From the NCBI GenBank assembly GCA_949289625.1, contig CASEPH010000497.1, positions 1-6,118 on the forward strand: DNA of 6,118 nucleotides, in the 5' to 3' direction. This DNA is from an uncultured Clostridia bacterium (GTDB lineage: Bacteria; Bacillota_A; Clostridia; Oscillospirales; Oscillospiraceae). Of this stretch, positions 1 through 6,118 are shown piece after piece (within the stretch, counting starts at the first letter, position 1; each line of letters opens with the position of its first letter). A model generated the notes under the pieces. The model did no database searches and was not told the origin of the DNA. It worked only from the letters and a program-made list of their open reading frames with translations. A program made the position numbers and the translations under genes.

Positions 1-375
1 CTCCACAGCCAGCAGAAGGGAGTTCCGGTAGCAGTCTGCCAGGAGCTGCGGTTCGTTGTGGTTCCCGCCGGACCAGATGGGCCCCACGGTATGAATGACA
101 AAAGGGCAGGGGAGGCGATAACCACGGGTGATTTTGGCCTGGCCGGTGGGGCAGCCGTGGAGGGTGCGGCACTCGGCCAGCAGCTCAGGGCCGGCAGCCC
201 GATGAATGGCACCGTCTACGCCGCCGCCCCCCAGCAAACTGTTGTTGGCAGCATTCACAATGGCATCCACATTCCGGATTTGCGTGATGTCGCCCCGGAT
301 CATACGCAGCTGGGCAGCGTTTGTCCTCGGAGCAAAAGGATCAGCATCGTTTTGAGCGAAATTGGATCGAGACAT
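1..375 (-). CDS. Macro-domain protein, YmdB-like O-acetyl-ADP-ribose deacetylase (partial, C-terminus beyond window)
   Basis: The minus-strand frame gives 125 residues from ATG at 375 with no stop before the left edge. Residues 25-104 match the macro-domain fold closely: MIRGDIT at the first strand, NAAN at 41-44, the [14 protein letters not shown] loop at 49-62, CPTGQAKIT at 75-83 and VIHTVGPIW at 93-101. This is the layout of E. coli YmdB, a hydrolase (about 177 aa) that removes acetyl or ADP-ribose groups from ADP-ribose adducts in the cytoplasm. The second phosphate-binding loop, near the C-terminus in the family, would lie outside the window. The start at 375 is chosen because AAGGAGGA lies 7 bases upstream; an internal Met25 (position 303), where most family members begin, has no well-placed ribosome binding site. 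The first 24 residues are therefore an unusual polar extension. The gene is divergent from the amidohydrolase gene. The family call is firm; the exact substrate is inferred. Confidence 0.9.
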   Translation of the reverse strand, partial: MSRSNFAQNDADPFAPRTNAAQLRMIRGDITQIRNVDAIVNAANNSLLGGGGVDGAIHRAAGPELLAECRTLHGCPTGQAKITRGYRLPCPFVIHTVGPIWSGGNHNEPQLLADCYRNSLLLAVE

Positions 376-424
376 GGGTGAGTCCTCCTTTGTCAGAAAA
401 CCGTGTCAAAGATACTGCTTTTAG

Positions 425-453
425 TTTAGCACACGGATCCAGCCGCCTCAAGA
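425..453 (-). promoter_or_regulatory. Putative sigma-A promoter of the macro-domain gene
   Basis: On the minus strand TTGAGG (453-448) is followed after exactly 17 bases by TAAACT (430-425), a fair match to TTGACA/TATAAT. Transcription would start near 418, leaving a leader of about 44 bases before the ATG at 375. The call rests on consensus and spacing only. Confidence 0.5.
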
Positions 454-525
454 GACAAGCCGCTGCTGCCAGGAATGGCAGGTCTCTAAACTTTCTCCAT
501 CGGGATGTGTCATTTTGATGAATTG

Positions 526-584
526 GATGCAGCATGGAGAGAATAACAGGAATGGAACTGCTGGAAATGCGTCTGTGCTGCATC
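526..584. repeat. Inverted repeat, 9-base arms
   Basis: GATGCAGCA at 526-534 and its exact reverse complement TGCTGCATC at 576-584 are separated by 41 bases. It lies upstream of the amidohydrolase gene. It could be a spaced operator, a looped RNA stem or chance; nothing else in the sequence decides between these. Confidence 0.35.
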
Positions 585-605
585 GGCAGGATACTGGATC
601 CGCGC

Positions 606-640
606 AATTCCGAAGATGGAAAAAAGAAGGAATTTATAGT
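606..640 (+). promoter_or_regulatory. Possible promoter and operator of the amidohydrolase gene
   Basis: AATTCC (606-611) and GGAATT (629-634) form a perfect 6-base inverted repeat with a 17-base spacer, and TATAGT (635-640) follows directly as a possible -10. No good -35 lies at the right distance. A regulator bound to the dyad would cover the -35 region. The start codon is about 80 bases downstream. The assignment is tentative. Confidence 0.3.
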
Positions 641-720
641 ATCATAAAACCAATGGTCCGTTGCAAAACGGGAATAAACTGGATCCATTGCGGTTTCCCA
701 AAAAGAAAGAGGTAACTTCC

Positions 721-1638
721 ATGAAAAAAATTGATGCACATCTGCATGTGGCACAGATTGTCGCCGGGTATTGCCGGCGGGGCGAGCCGCGCGCCATCGG
801 CGGCGGCAAGGCCGCCTGGGGCAATGGGGAGGAATTCGATTTGTTCCCTCAGAATGGCGACTACGGTGAGACCAACTTCACCGCCGAAAAGGCCCTGGCC
901 CTGATGGACCGCAACGGCGTGGAGCGGGCAGTGCTGATGCAGGGGAGCATGTACGGCTTTCAGAATCGCTACCACAGTGAATTGATTCAGAAATATCCCG
1001 ACCGGTTCTGCCCAACCTGTACGGTGGATCCCTATATGACCGACGCGGTTCAGACCATGGAGTATTTCTTCGAGAAGAAGGGATTCCGCGCCGCCAAGTT
1101 TGAGGTAAGCAGCGGCGGCGGCCTGATGGGCTGCCATGAGCCCTTTGATTTGGCCGGCCCAACCATGCGCCCCCTGTTTGATATCATCGAGGCCCACCAT
1201 GCCCCGGTGGCACTGGATGTGGGAGATCTGACCATGCCCAGCCACCAGCCCTGGAGCCTGGCCCGCATTGCCGAAGATCACCCTCAGATGAAACTTGTGG
1301 TCTGCCATCTGCTGGCCCCCATTCCCGGCAGGGAAAAAGAGCTGACACTGAGTCTGGAACTTTTGAAGAAGCCCAATGTCTGGTTTGACCTTGCAGCCCT
1401 GCCCAAGATTGTGGCGCCGGGTACTTATCCGTACCCGGCAGTACACGAGGTCCTCAAGCTGGCAAAATCCATTGTGGGTGCCGACCGCCTGCTGTGGGGC
1501 ACTGACGCCCCCTTTGCTGCCACCCAGGACAGCTACGAACATCTGACCGACTACCTGACCAAGGGAGACGCCTTCACCGAAGAAGAGCTGGAGGACGTCT
1601 ATTATAACAATGCCAAACGCGTGTATTTCGATGACTGA
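721..1638 (+). CDS. Amidohydrolase_2-family metal-dependent hydrolase/decarboxylase, TIM barrel
   Basis: A 305-residue cytoplasmic protein without signal peptide or membrane segments. The start at 721 is chosen over the longer open frame from 661 because AAAGAGG lies about 8 bases upstream and the DAHLHV motif then sits at the N-terminus, as is normal for the superfamily. Visible landmarks are the first-strand HxH pair (H7, H9), AAKFEV at 124-129, strand-six His in VVCHLLAP (H196), strand-eight Asp in WGTDAPF (D262), and the C-terminal NNAKRVY at 296-302. These fit the PF04909 group, which includes ACMSD, gamma-resorcylate decarboxylase and assorted hydrolases. The strand-five position, where these enzymes usually carry a metal-binding His, reads PVALDVGD and seems to have Asp166 instead. 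The substrate cannot be told; neighbours give no help, since the gene is flanked by divergent and convergent genes and stands alone. Family sure, function open. Confidence 0.85.
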   Translation: MKKIDAHLHVAQIVAGYCRRGEPRAIGGGKAAWGNGEEFDLFPQNGDYGETNFTAEKALALMDRNGVERAVLMQGSMYGFQNRYHSELIQKYPDRFCPTCTVDPYMTDAVQTMEYFFEKKGFRAAKFEVSSGGGLMGCHEPFDLAGPTMRPLFDIIEAHHAPVALDVGDLTMPSHQPWSLARIAEDHPQMKLVVCHLLAPIPGREKELTLSLELLKKPNVWFDLAALPKIVAPGTYPYPAVHEVLKLAKSIVGADRLLWGTDAPFAATQDSYEHLTDYLTKGDAFTEEELEDVYYNNAKRVYFDD

Positions 1639-1684
1639 ATGCAGCTGCTGCCAATGAAATATCGTGCGTTCTGGGGATTTTGAT

Positions 1685-1700
1685 ATGTACGTATGTACAT
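1685..1700. repeat. Short palindrome
   Basis: ATGTAC (1685-1690) and GTACAT (1695-1700) flank GTAT. It lies 47 bases after the amidohydrolase stop and before the terminator. It has no U-run and no evident role; it may be chance. Confidence 0.25.
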
Positions 1701-1745
1701 GGCAAGTACGGCGGAGCTTCATTTACCTTTTTTCCGTAGACAGCA

Positions 1746-1796
1746 AAAGGCTGGCAGCCTGCGCTTTTAGGCACAAACTGTCAGCCTTTCTTTTTC
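1746..1796 (+). terminator. Rho-independent terminator after the amidohydrolase gene
   Basis: AAAGGCTGGCAG (1746-1757) pairs with CTGTCAGCCTTT (1778-1789), 12 pairs including one G-U, and the T-rich run TTTCTTTTTC follows. The loop holds a minor GCCT/AGGC stem. It lies about 107 bases after the stop of the plus-strand gene. Read on the minus strand, the stem is followed by only TTTT (counting its last Ts), so it might also catch read-through from the opposite operon. Confidence 0.8.
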
Positions 1797-1843
1797 GTTA
1801 TTCCTTTAAAACGTTCCGTTCAGACAGATGGGGTTCGGCCTTA

Positions 1844-1872
1844 CAAAAACCGCAGGAGCCAGTTCCTTTGCG
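1844..1872 (-). terminator. Probable terminator of the PTS/6-phospho-beta-glucosidase operon
   Basis: On the minus strand CGC-AA-AGGA pairs with TCCT-GCG around an ACTGGC loop (1872-1851), seven pairs with a two-base bulge, followed by GTTTTTG. It begins 24 bases after the GH1 stop codon. The stem is short, so efficiency may be modest; the hairpin at 1746-1789 could serve as a backup. Confidence 0.5.
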
Positions 1873-1895
1873 AGGGGGATGAGCAGAGAAATCCA

Positions 1896-3371
<1,476 letters not shown>

Positions 3372-4757
3372 TTATTGGGCTGACTGAGTATCAGCAGAGG
3401 GTGTCGGCTCTTTATACAGGAGAACCGACAGGATAAAGCTGGCTACAATGGCGATTGCCACCGTGATGCAGGCATTATAGAAAGAGCTCATGTTCTCGCC
3501 GCCGATGTAGATAGGCAACGAGAAGATGTTGGAGGTGCCGGCAGACCAGGCCTTGATGCCGGTGATGCCGGCGTAGAGGCCGGCCAGGCCGCCGCCGATC
3601 ATGGTGGCGTAGAGGGGCCGTTTCAACTTCATGTTGACGCCGTAAAGGGCCGGCTCAGTGATGCCACACAGAGCGGTAATGCCGCAGGAAGAAGCCAGGG
3701 ACCGAAGGTCAGTGTTTTTGGTGCGGAAAGCGACTCCCAGAGCAGCACCGGCAGTGGCCATGTTAGAGGAGAGGGCGCCGGGGGCCAGGATGGTGGCATA
3801 GCCCACAGCAGCGCGCTGGGTGGCCTGAACAGCACCCAGGCTGTAGTGCATGCCGGTCATGACCAGCAGCGGATAGAAGAAGGCAACCAGAGTGGGAACC
3901 AGCCAGCTGACATAGTCATTCAGGAAGTTGAAGAAGTTGGCCAGGTAGCCGCCGACAATGCTGCCCAGAGGTCCCAAAACGATCAGTCCAACGGGTGCCA
4001 CAATCAGGATGGTGAGCAAGGGGGCAAGGAACACCTTGACAGCCTTGGGAGAGATCTTTTTGGCGAATGCCTCCACATAGGACTGGAAGAACACAATCAG
4101 GATGATGGGGATGACGCTGGTTGTGTAAGTAGCCATTTTGACAGGGATGCCCAGGAAAGCCACAGGGTCTCCAGCCGCCTTCAGATCCAGGAAGGTGGGG
4201 TGCACCAGCATACCCGCAAAGATCAGGGCCAGGAAAGCGCTGCACTTCAGCTTCTTGGCGGCCGAAACGGCGATGAAGAAAGGCAGGTAATAGAACACGA
4301 TATCCGAGATCATATACAGCAGGGTATAGGTCTGGGAATCGGTGCTGATCCAGTTGAAGGTGGTGCAGATGGTCAGGATCGCCTTGACCATGCCGGAGCC
4401 GGCCAGCGCACCCACAATGGGCATAAAGATACCGGCAATGGTATCAAAGAAGGCCGCCACAGGAGAAACCTTTTTGGTATCCAGATTCTCATTGATGACA
4501 GGCTCGGTGGCCAGTTTGCCTTCGGCCACCACATCATTGAAAACGTCTTCCACATGGGTACCGATGATGATCTGGAACTGTCCGCCGCTGTTCACACACC
4601 CTGCCACACCCGACAGGGCTTTAATCTTGGCCATATCCGCCTTGGCGTCGTTTTTTAGATGAAACCGCAAACGTGTCATGCAATGGGTCACAGAACTCAC
4701 ATTCTCGGGGCCGCCCACGAGTTCGAGAATCTGCTTGGCTAAAGCTTGATACTTCAT
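3372..4757 (-). CDS. PTS beta-glucoside transporter subunit EIIBC (AscF/BglF-like, no EIIA)
   Basis: A 461-residue membrane permease that would take up and phosphorylate a beta-glucoside. The start at 4757 has AAGGAGA 8 bases upstream; the frame is open further upstream but with no supported start. Residues 1-80 are the EIIB domain, with the phosphorylated Cys26 in SVTHCMTRLRFHL. A linker leads to the EIIC domain (about 100-450), which shows many hydrophobic segments, the MTGMHYSLGAVQ motif (300-311, with His304) and the GITEPALYGVNMKLKRP motif (365-381, with Glu368), typical of the glucose-glucoside EIIC group. The protein stops at a short polar tail (PTPSADTQSAQ). Many BglF/BglP proteins carry a further C-terminal EIIA of about 150 residues; here it is absent, so phosphate must come from an EIIA encoded elsewhere. 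The downstream GH1 gene supports a beta-glucoside substrate; the precise sugar is inferred. Confidence 0.93.
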   Translation of the reverse strand: MKYQALAKQILELVGGPENVSSVTHCMTRLRFHLKNDAKADMAKIKALSGVAGCVNSGGQFQIIIGTHVEDVFNDVVAEGKLATEPVINENLDTKKVSPVAAFFDTIAGIFMPIVGALAGSGMVKAILTICTTFNWISTDSQTYTLLYMISDIVFYYLPFFIAVSAAKKLKCSAFLALIFAGMLVHPTFLDLKAAGDPVAFLGIPVKMATYTTSVIPIILIVFFQSYVEAFAKKISPKAVKVFLAPLLTILIVAPVGLIVLGPLGSIVGGYLANFFNFLNDYVSWLVPTLVAFFYPLLVMTGMHYSLGAVQATQRAAVGYATILAPGALSSNMATAGAALGVAFRTKNTDLRSLASSCGITALCGITEPALYGVNMKLKRPLYATMIGGGLAGLYAGITGIKAWSAGTSNIFSLPIYIGGENMSSFYNACITVAIAIVASFILSVLLYKEPTPSADTQSAQ

Positions 4758-4939
4758 CGAGTCATTCTCCTTTTTCTTGTTGTCGTGCAGCCGGTTACGC
4801 CAGGCGAAGAACTTGCCCCGGAACTGCAGTTTGATGCTTTCCAATGTGCCTTGGACCTCGGGCAGCCTCCACATCAATCCAGGGGCAAAGCCAAGGACTG
4901 GCCGCAGCGTGAAGGTAGAAAGCTGATCTTGCTGAACTT

Positions 4940-4948
4940 ATTGTAACA
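4940..4948 (-). promoter_or_regulatory. Extended -10 promoter of the EIIBC-GH1 operon
   Basis: TG-T-TACAAT on the minus strand (4948-4940) is a good extended -10. The sequence 17-18 bases upstream (TTTTCT) is a poor -35, which fits a promoter that needs an activator. Predicted start near 4933. Confidence 0.55.
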
Positions 4949-4951
4949 TGG

Positions 4952-4976
4952 TTCGGCACAGAAGAAAAATGCCAAA
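4952..4976. promoter_or_regulatory. Inverted repeat with 11-base spacer, promoter-proximal
   Basis: On the plus strand TTCGGCA (4952-4958) and TGCCAAA (4970-4976) are complementary at six of seven positions with an 11-base spacer. Its centre is about 31 bases before the predicted transcription start, so it overlaps the -35 zone, where LysR-type activators often contact the promoter. Confidence 0.4.
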
Positions 4977-4993
4977 ACGACGTATCTTTTTTG
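4973..4993. promoter_or_regulatory. Inverted repeat with 11-base spacer, middle
   Basis: CAAAA (4973-4977) and TTTTG (4989-4993) form a perfect 5-base dyad with an 11-base spacer, centred about 50 bases before the predicted start and sharing 4 bases with the promoter-proximal dyad. The arms are A/T-rich, so chance is a real possibility when taken alone. Confidence 0.35.
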
Positions 4994-4995
4994 CG

Positions 4996-5018
4996 ATTTA
5001 TGATTTTTTGTAATAAAT
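4996..5018. promoter_or_regulatory. Putative LysR-type box (T-N11-A) upstream of the PTS operon
   Basis: ATTTAT (4996-5001) and ATAAAT (5013-5018) form a perfect 6-base dyad with an 11-base spacer, giving the T-N11-A form typical of LysR-family recognition sites. The centre is about 74 bases before the predicted start, close to the usual upstream site near -65. The AT-rich composition lowers the weight of the match. Confidence 0.45.
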
Positions 5019-5029
5019 GAAGAAGACTG

Positions 5030-5899
5030 TCAGGAAATAAGCAGGGATTCAAAGCGGCGGACGGCATCCGAAGTATTGGAGGCCATCCAAACGCAAAGAA
5101 TTCCAAAACACTGGGGAGAATCTTCTATGGGAATCGAAACGTAGCCTTCCGGCACAGTTTCCGAAATAGTCAGCGCTACAAAGCTGACAGCACGATAGCG
5201 ATCCAGGAGCGTCAATACATCGCCGATCTTTTTGCCTGAACTGACATAGCGGGGGGTGAAGCCATATTCCCGGCAGATCTCAGTGTGGCCCCAGGAGACA
5301 CCCGGCATATCCTCAGTATCCCAGGCGATAAAAGGCTCATTGCGCAGCTGGTCCATCCGAACTGACGGCTGACAGGACAGTGGATGAGACAGGGACATCA
5401 TGACATACAGTCCGCTTCGGACAATTTCAAAGCTGCGGGACCCGGCAATCTCTTTGTATCCAGTCTGCGGATGGAGGATAATATCCAGCTTGCCCTGGGA
5501 AAGCTGGTCCTCCAGGTTTTTCAAGGTGTCGTATACAGTGTCTAGATCAAACAGCTCTCCCTCCTGGGCCAGCCGCTTTTTAAAATGATGGAGGTGAGAG
5601 TAGGAGATATAACCCACCCGCAGCATCAAGCGCTGACGGAAATTTTCCTCAGACACCAGCAGCTTGAGCTGGGTGCACTGCTGGAGGATTTTCTCCGCTT
5701 CCTGCAGGCAGACTTTTCCGGCACCGGTCAGTTTCAAGCTCCGAGTCGTGCGTTCAAACAAGGCACACCCCAGCTCTTTTTCCAGACGGTTAATGGAACG
5801 GGTTAGGGCAGGCTGGGTTACATAACAAGCATCTGCCGCCTTGGTGAAATTCAGCGCGTGGGCAACTGCAACAAAGTACTGCAATTCCAGTAAAGTCAT
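5030..5899 (-). CDS. LysR-type transcriptional regulator
   Basis: A 289-residue cytoplasmic DNA-binding protein of normal family length. Residues 1-60 form the winged helix-turn-helix: LELQYFVAVAHALNFTKAA, then VTQPALTRSINRLEKELG as recognition helix, then FERTTRSLKLTGAG as wing. A linker helix (about 62-86) follows, then a periplasmic-binding-protein-like effector domain from about residue 90 (LRVGYIS) to the end. The start at 5899 is chosen because it opens directly with the domain and GGGAGG lies 10 bases upstream; the frame is open to 6004 but without a better site. The gene is on the same strand as, and directly upstream of, the EIIBC-GH1 pair, so it probably controls that operon. LysR proteins more often lie divergent from their targets. 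The effector is unknown; a phosphorylated sugar or a distant metabolite are both possible. Confidence 0.92.
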   Translation of the reverse strand: MTLLELQYFVAVAHALNFTKAADACYVTQPALTRSINRLEKELGCALFERTTRSLKLTGAGKVCLQEAEKILQQCTQLKLLVSEENFRQRLMLRVGYISYSHLHHFKKRLAQEGELFDLDTVYDTLKNLEDQLSQGKLDIILHPQTGYKEIAGSRSFEIVRSGLYVMMSLSHPLSCQPSVRMDQLRNEPFIAWDTEDMPGVSWGHTEICREYGFTPRYVSSGKKIGDVLTLLDRYRAVSFVALTISETVPEGYVSIPIEDSPQCFGILCVWMASNTSDAVRRFESLLIS

Positions 5900-6118
5900 G
5901 AAAGAGGTTCCTCCCAGAGAGATGTGAAAAATTTGGGTTTTACATAAATAAAAAGGAGATAAACTGTATGCCGCAACAGGCTGCTGAAGTAAAAATTTTG
6001 TCAATTATAACATGAAAAGCGGGAAAAGGAAAGGGAACAAGTCGGTCTGGCCCCCCGGTGCAAGGAACAATCCGACATCCGTAAAAACCGGAAAGAAAGG
6101 GACTGATGCCGCTGCGGC
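5900..6118. other. Upstream region of the LysR regulator gene (219 bases, reaches window edge)
   Basis: No coding sequence is supported here. The stretch holds the regulator's promoter (6004-6012), an AT-rich leader of about 98 bases, GGAACAA twice (6034-6040 and 6064-6070), the inverted pair GTCGG/CCGAC (6041-6045/6072-6076), and GCCGCTGCGGC at the right edge (6108-6118), which might be part of a structure cut by the window. Confidence 0.5.
6004..6012 (-). promoter_or_regulatory. Extended -10 promoter of the LysR regulator gene
   Basis: TG-T-TATAAT on the minus strand (6012-6004) is a perfect -10 with the TG extension. No convincing -35 is seen 17 bases upstream, which an extended -10 can tolerate. 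Predicted start near 5997, with a leader of about 98 bases. Confidence 0.6.

Larger units (their letters stand above)
376..720. other. Divergent intergenic region (345 bases)
   Basis: This gap separates the divergent macro-domain and amidohydrolase genes. It holds the minus-strand promoter at 425-453, a 9-base inverted repeat at 526-534/576-584, a 6-base inverted repeat at 606-611/629-634, and a TATAGT hexamer at 635-640 that could be the plus-strand -10 but has no convincing -35. ACTGGATCC also occurs twice (593-601 and 678-686). The short open frames here lack ribosome binding sites and resemble no family I know, so no gene is called. Confidence 0.5.
4758..5029 (-). other. Control region between the LysR regulator and EIIBC genes (272 bases)
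   Basis: Reading on the minus strand, the first half (5029-4940) is AT-rich and holds three inverted repeats and a -10 element. The second half (about 4933-4758) would be a long untranslated leader of roughly 175 bases. The leader has no U-run terminator and no clear riboswitch or antiterminator target. No clear terminator follows the regulator stop either, so some read-through from the regulator into the operon is possible. Confidence 0.6.

Noticed and set aside
661..720. Longer start for the amidohydrolase at 661
   Set aside because: The extra 20 residues precede the N-terminal DAHLHV strand, the upstream start has no good ribosome binding site, and ATG 721 has one.
634..1722. Open frame of 362 codons on the minus strand, antisense to the amidohydrolase
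   Set aside because: It overlaps a well-supported plus-strand gene with a clear start and conserved motifs, and its own translation shows no recognisable domain.
1664..1882. Small plus-strand gene of 72 codons between the convergent genes
   Set aside because: It reads through a terminator hairpin, has no ribosome binding site and has low-complexity, non-family sequence.
3846..4658. Open frame of 270 codons on the plus strand, antisense to EIIBC
   Set aside because: Its translation is rich in Gln, His, Asp and Gly, the mirror of membrane-protein codons on the other strand, and no start signal is present.
4758..4877. In-frame N-terminal extension of EIIBC by 40 residues
   Set aside because: The extension precedes the conserved EIIB start, while ATG 4757 has AAGGAGA at ideal spacing; the open upstream frame is probably chance.
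4853..4880. BglG/LicT-type ribonucleic antiterminator (RAT) target in the EIIBC leader
   Set aside because: The minus strand begins with GGATTG like known RAT sites, but the conserved right half (GCAGGCAAAACC-like) is missing, and no overlapping terminator with a U-run follows.
6108..6118. GCCGCTGCGGC at the right edge as a terminator stem
   Set aside because: With a single-base centre it cannot form a hairpin by itself, and the window ends before any further arm or U-run could be seen.

Overview
The window looks like chromosomal DNA from a low-to-mid GC Gram-positive gut-type bacterium, most likely a Clostridia member (Oscillospiraceae/Ruminococcaceae-like). The reasons are strong AAGGAGG-type ribosome binding sites in front of most genes, moderately GC-rich coding sequence with AT-rich promoters, and a beta-glucoside PTS of the kind common in that group. 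The genus cannot be fixed from the sequence alone.

Layout, left to right. (1) Positions 1-375, minus strand: the N-terminal 125 residues of a macro-domain protein (YmdB-like ADP-ribose hydrolase), cut by the left edge, with a good sigma-A-type promoter at 425-453. (2) Positions 376-720: a 345-base divergent intergenic region with that promoter and two inverted repeats. (3) Positions 721-1638, plus strand: a 305-residue Amidohydrolase_2-type TIM-barrel protein with most, but not all, of the usual metal ligands. (4) Positions 1639-1895: a convergent intergenic region with a terminator for each direction. (5) Positions 1896-5899, minus strand, in transcription order from the right: a LysR-type regulator (289 aa), a 272-base control region, a beta-glucoside PTS EIIBC permease (461 aa), a 60-base gap holding a hairpin, and a GH1 6-phospho-beta-glucosidase (471 aa). 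(6) Positions 5900-6118: the regulator's upstream region with an extended -10 promoter.

The right two thirds form a simple sugar-use module. EIIBC would import and phosphorylate a beta-glucoside such as cellobiose, salicin or arbutin, and the GH1 enzyme would split the phosphorylated product inside the cell. The pair resembles E. coli AscF/AscB, but the adjacent regulator is LysR-type rather than a LacI repressor (AscG) or a BglG/LicT antiterminator. The region between regulator and permease holds three consecutive inverted repeats, each with an 11-base spacer, just upstream of a -10 element without a good -35. This suggests LysR-dependent activation and is the most interesting feature of the window. 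No mobile element, CRISPR array, tRNA or rRNA was seen, and no clearly new system was found; the content is mostly ordinary metabolic genes with some noteworthy regulatory structure.
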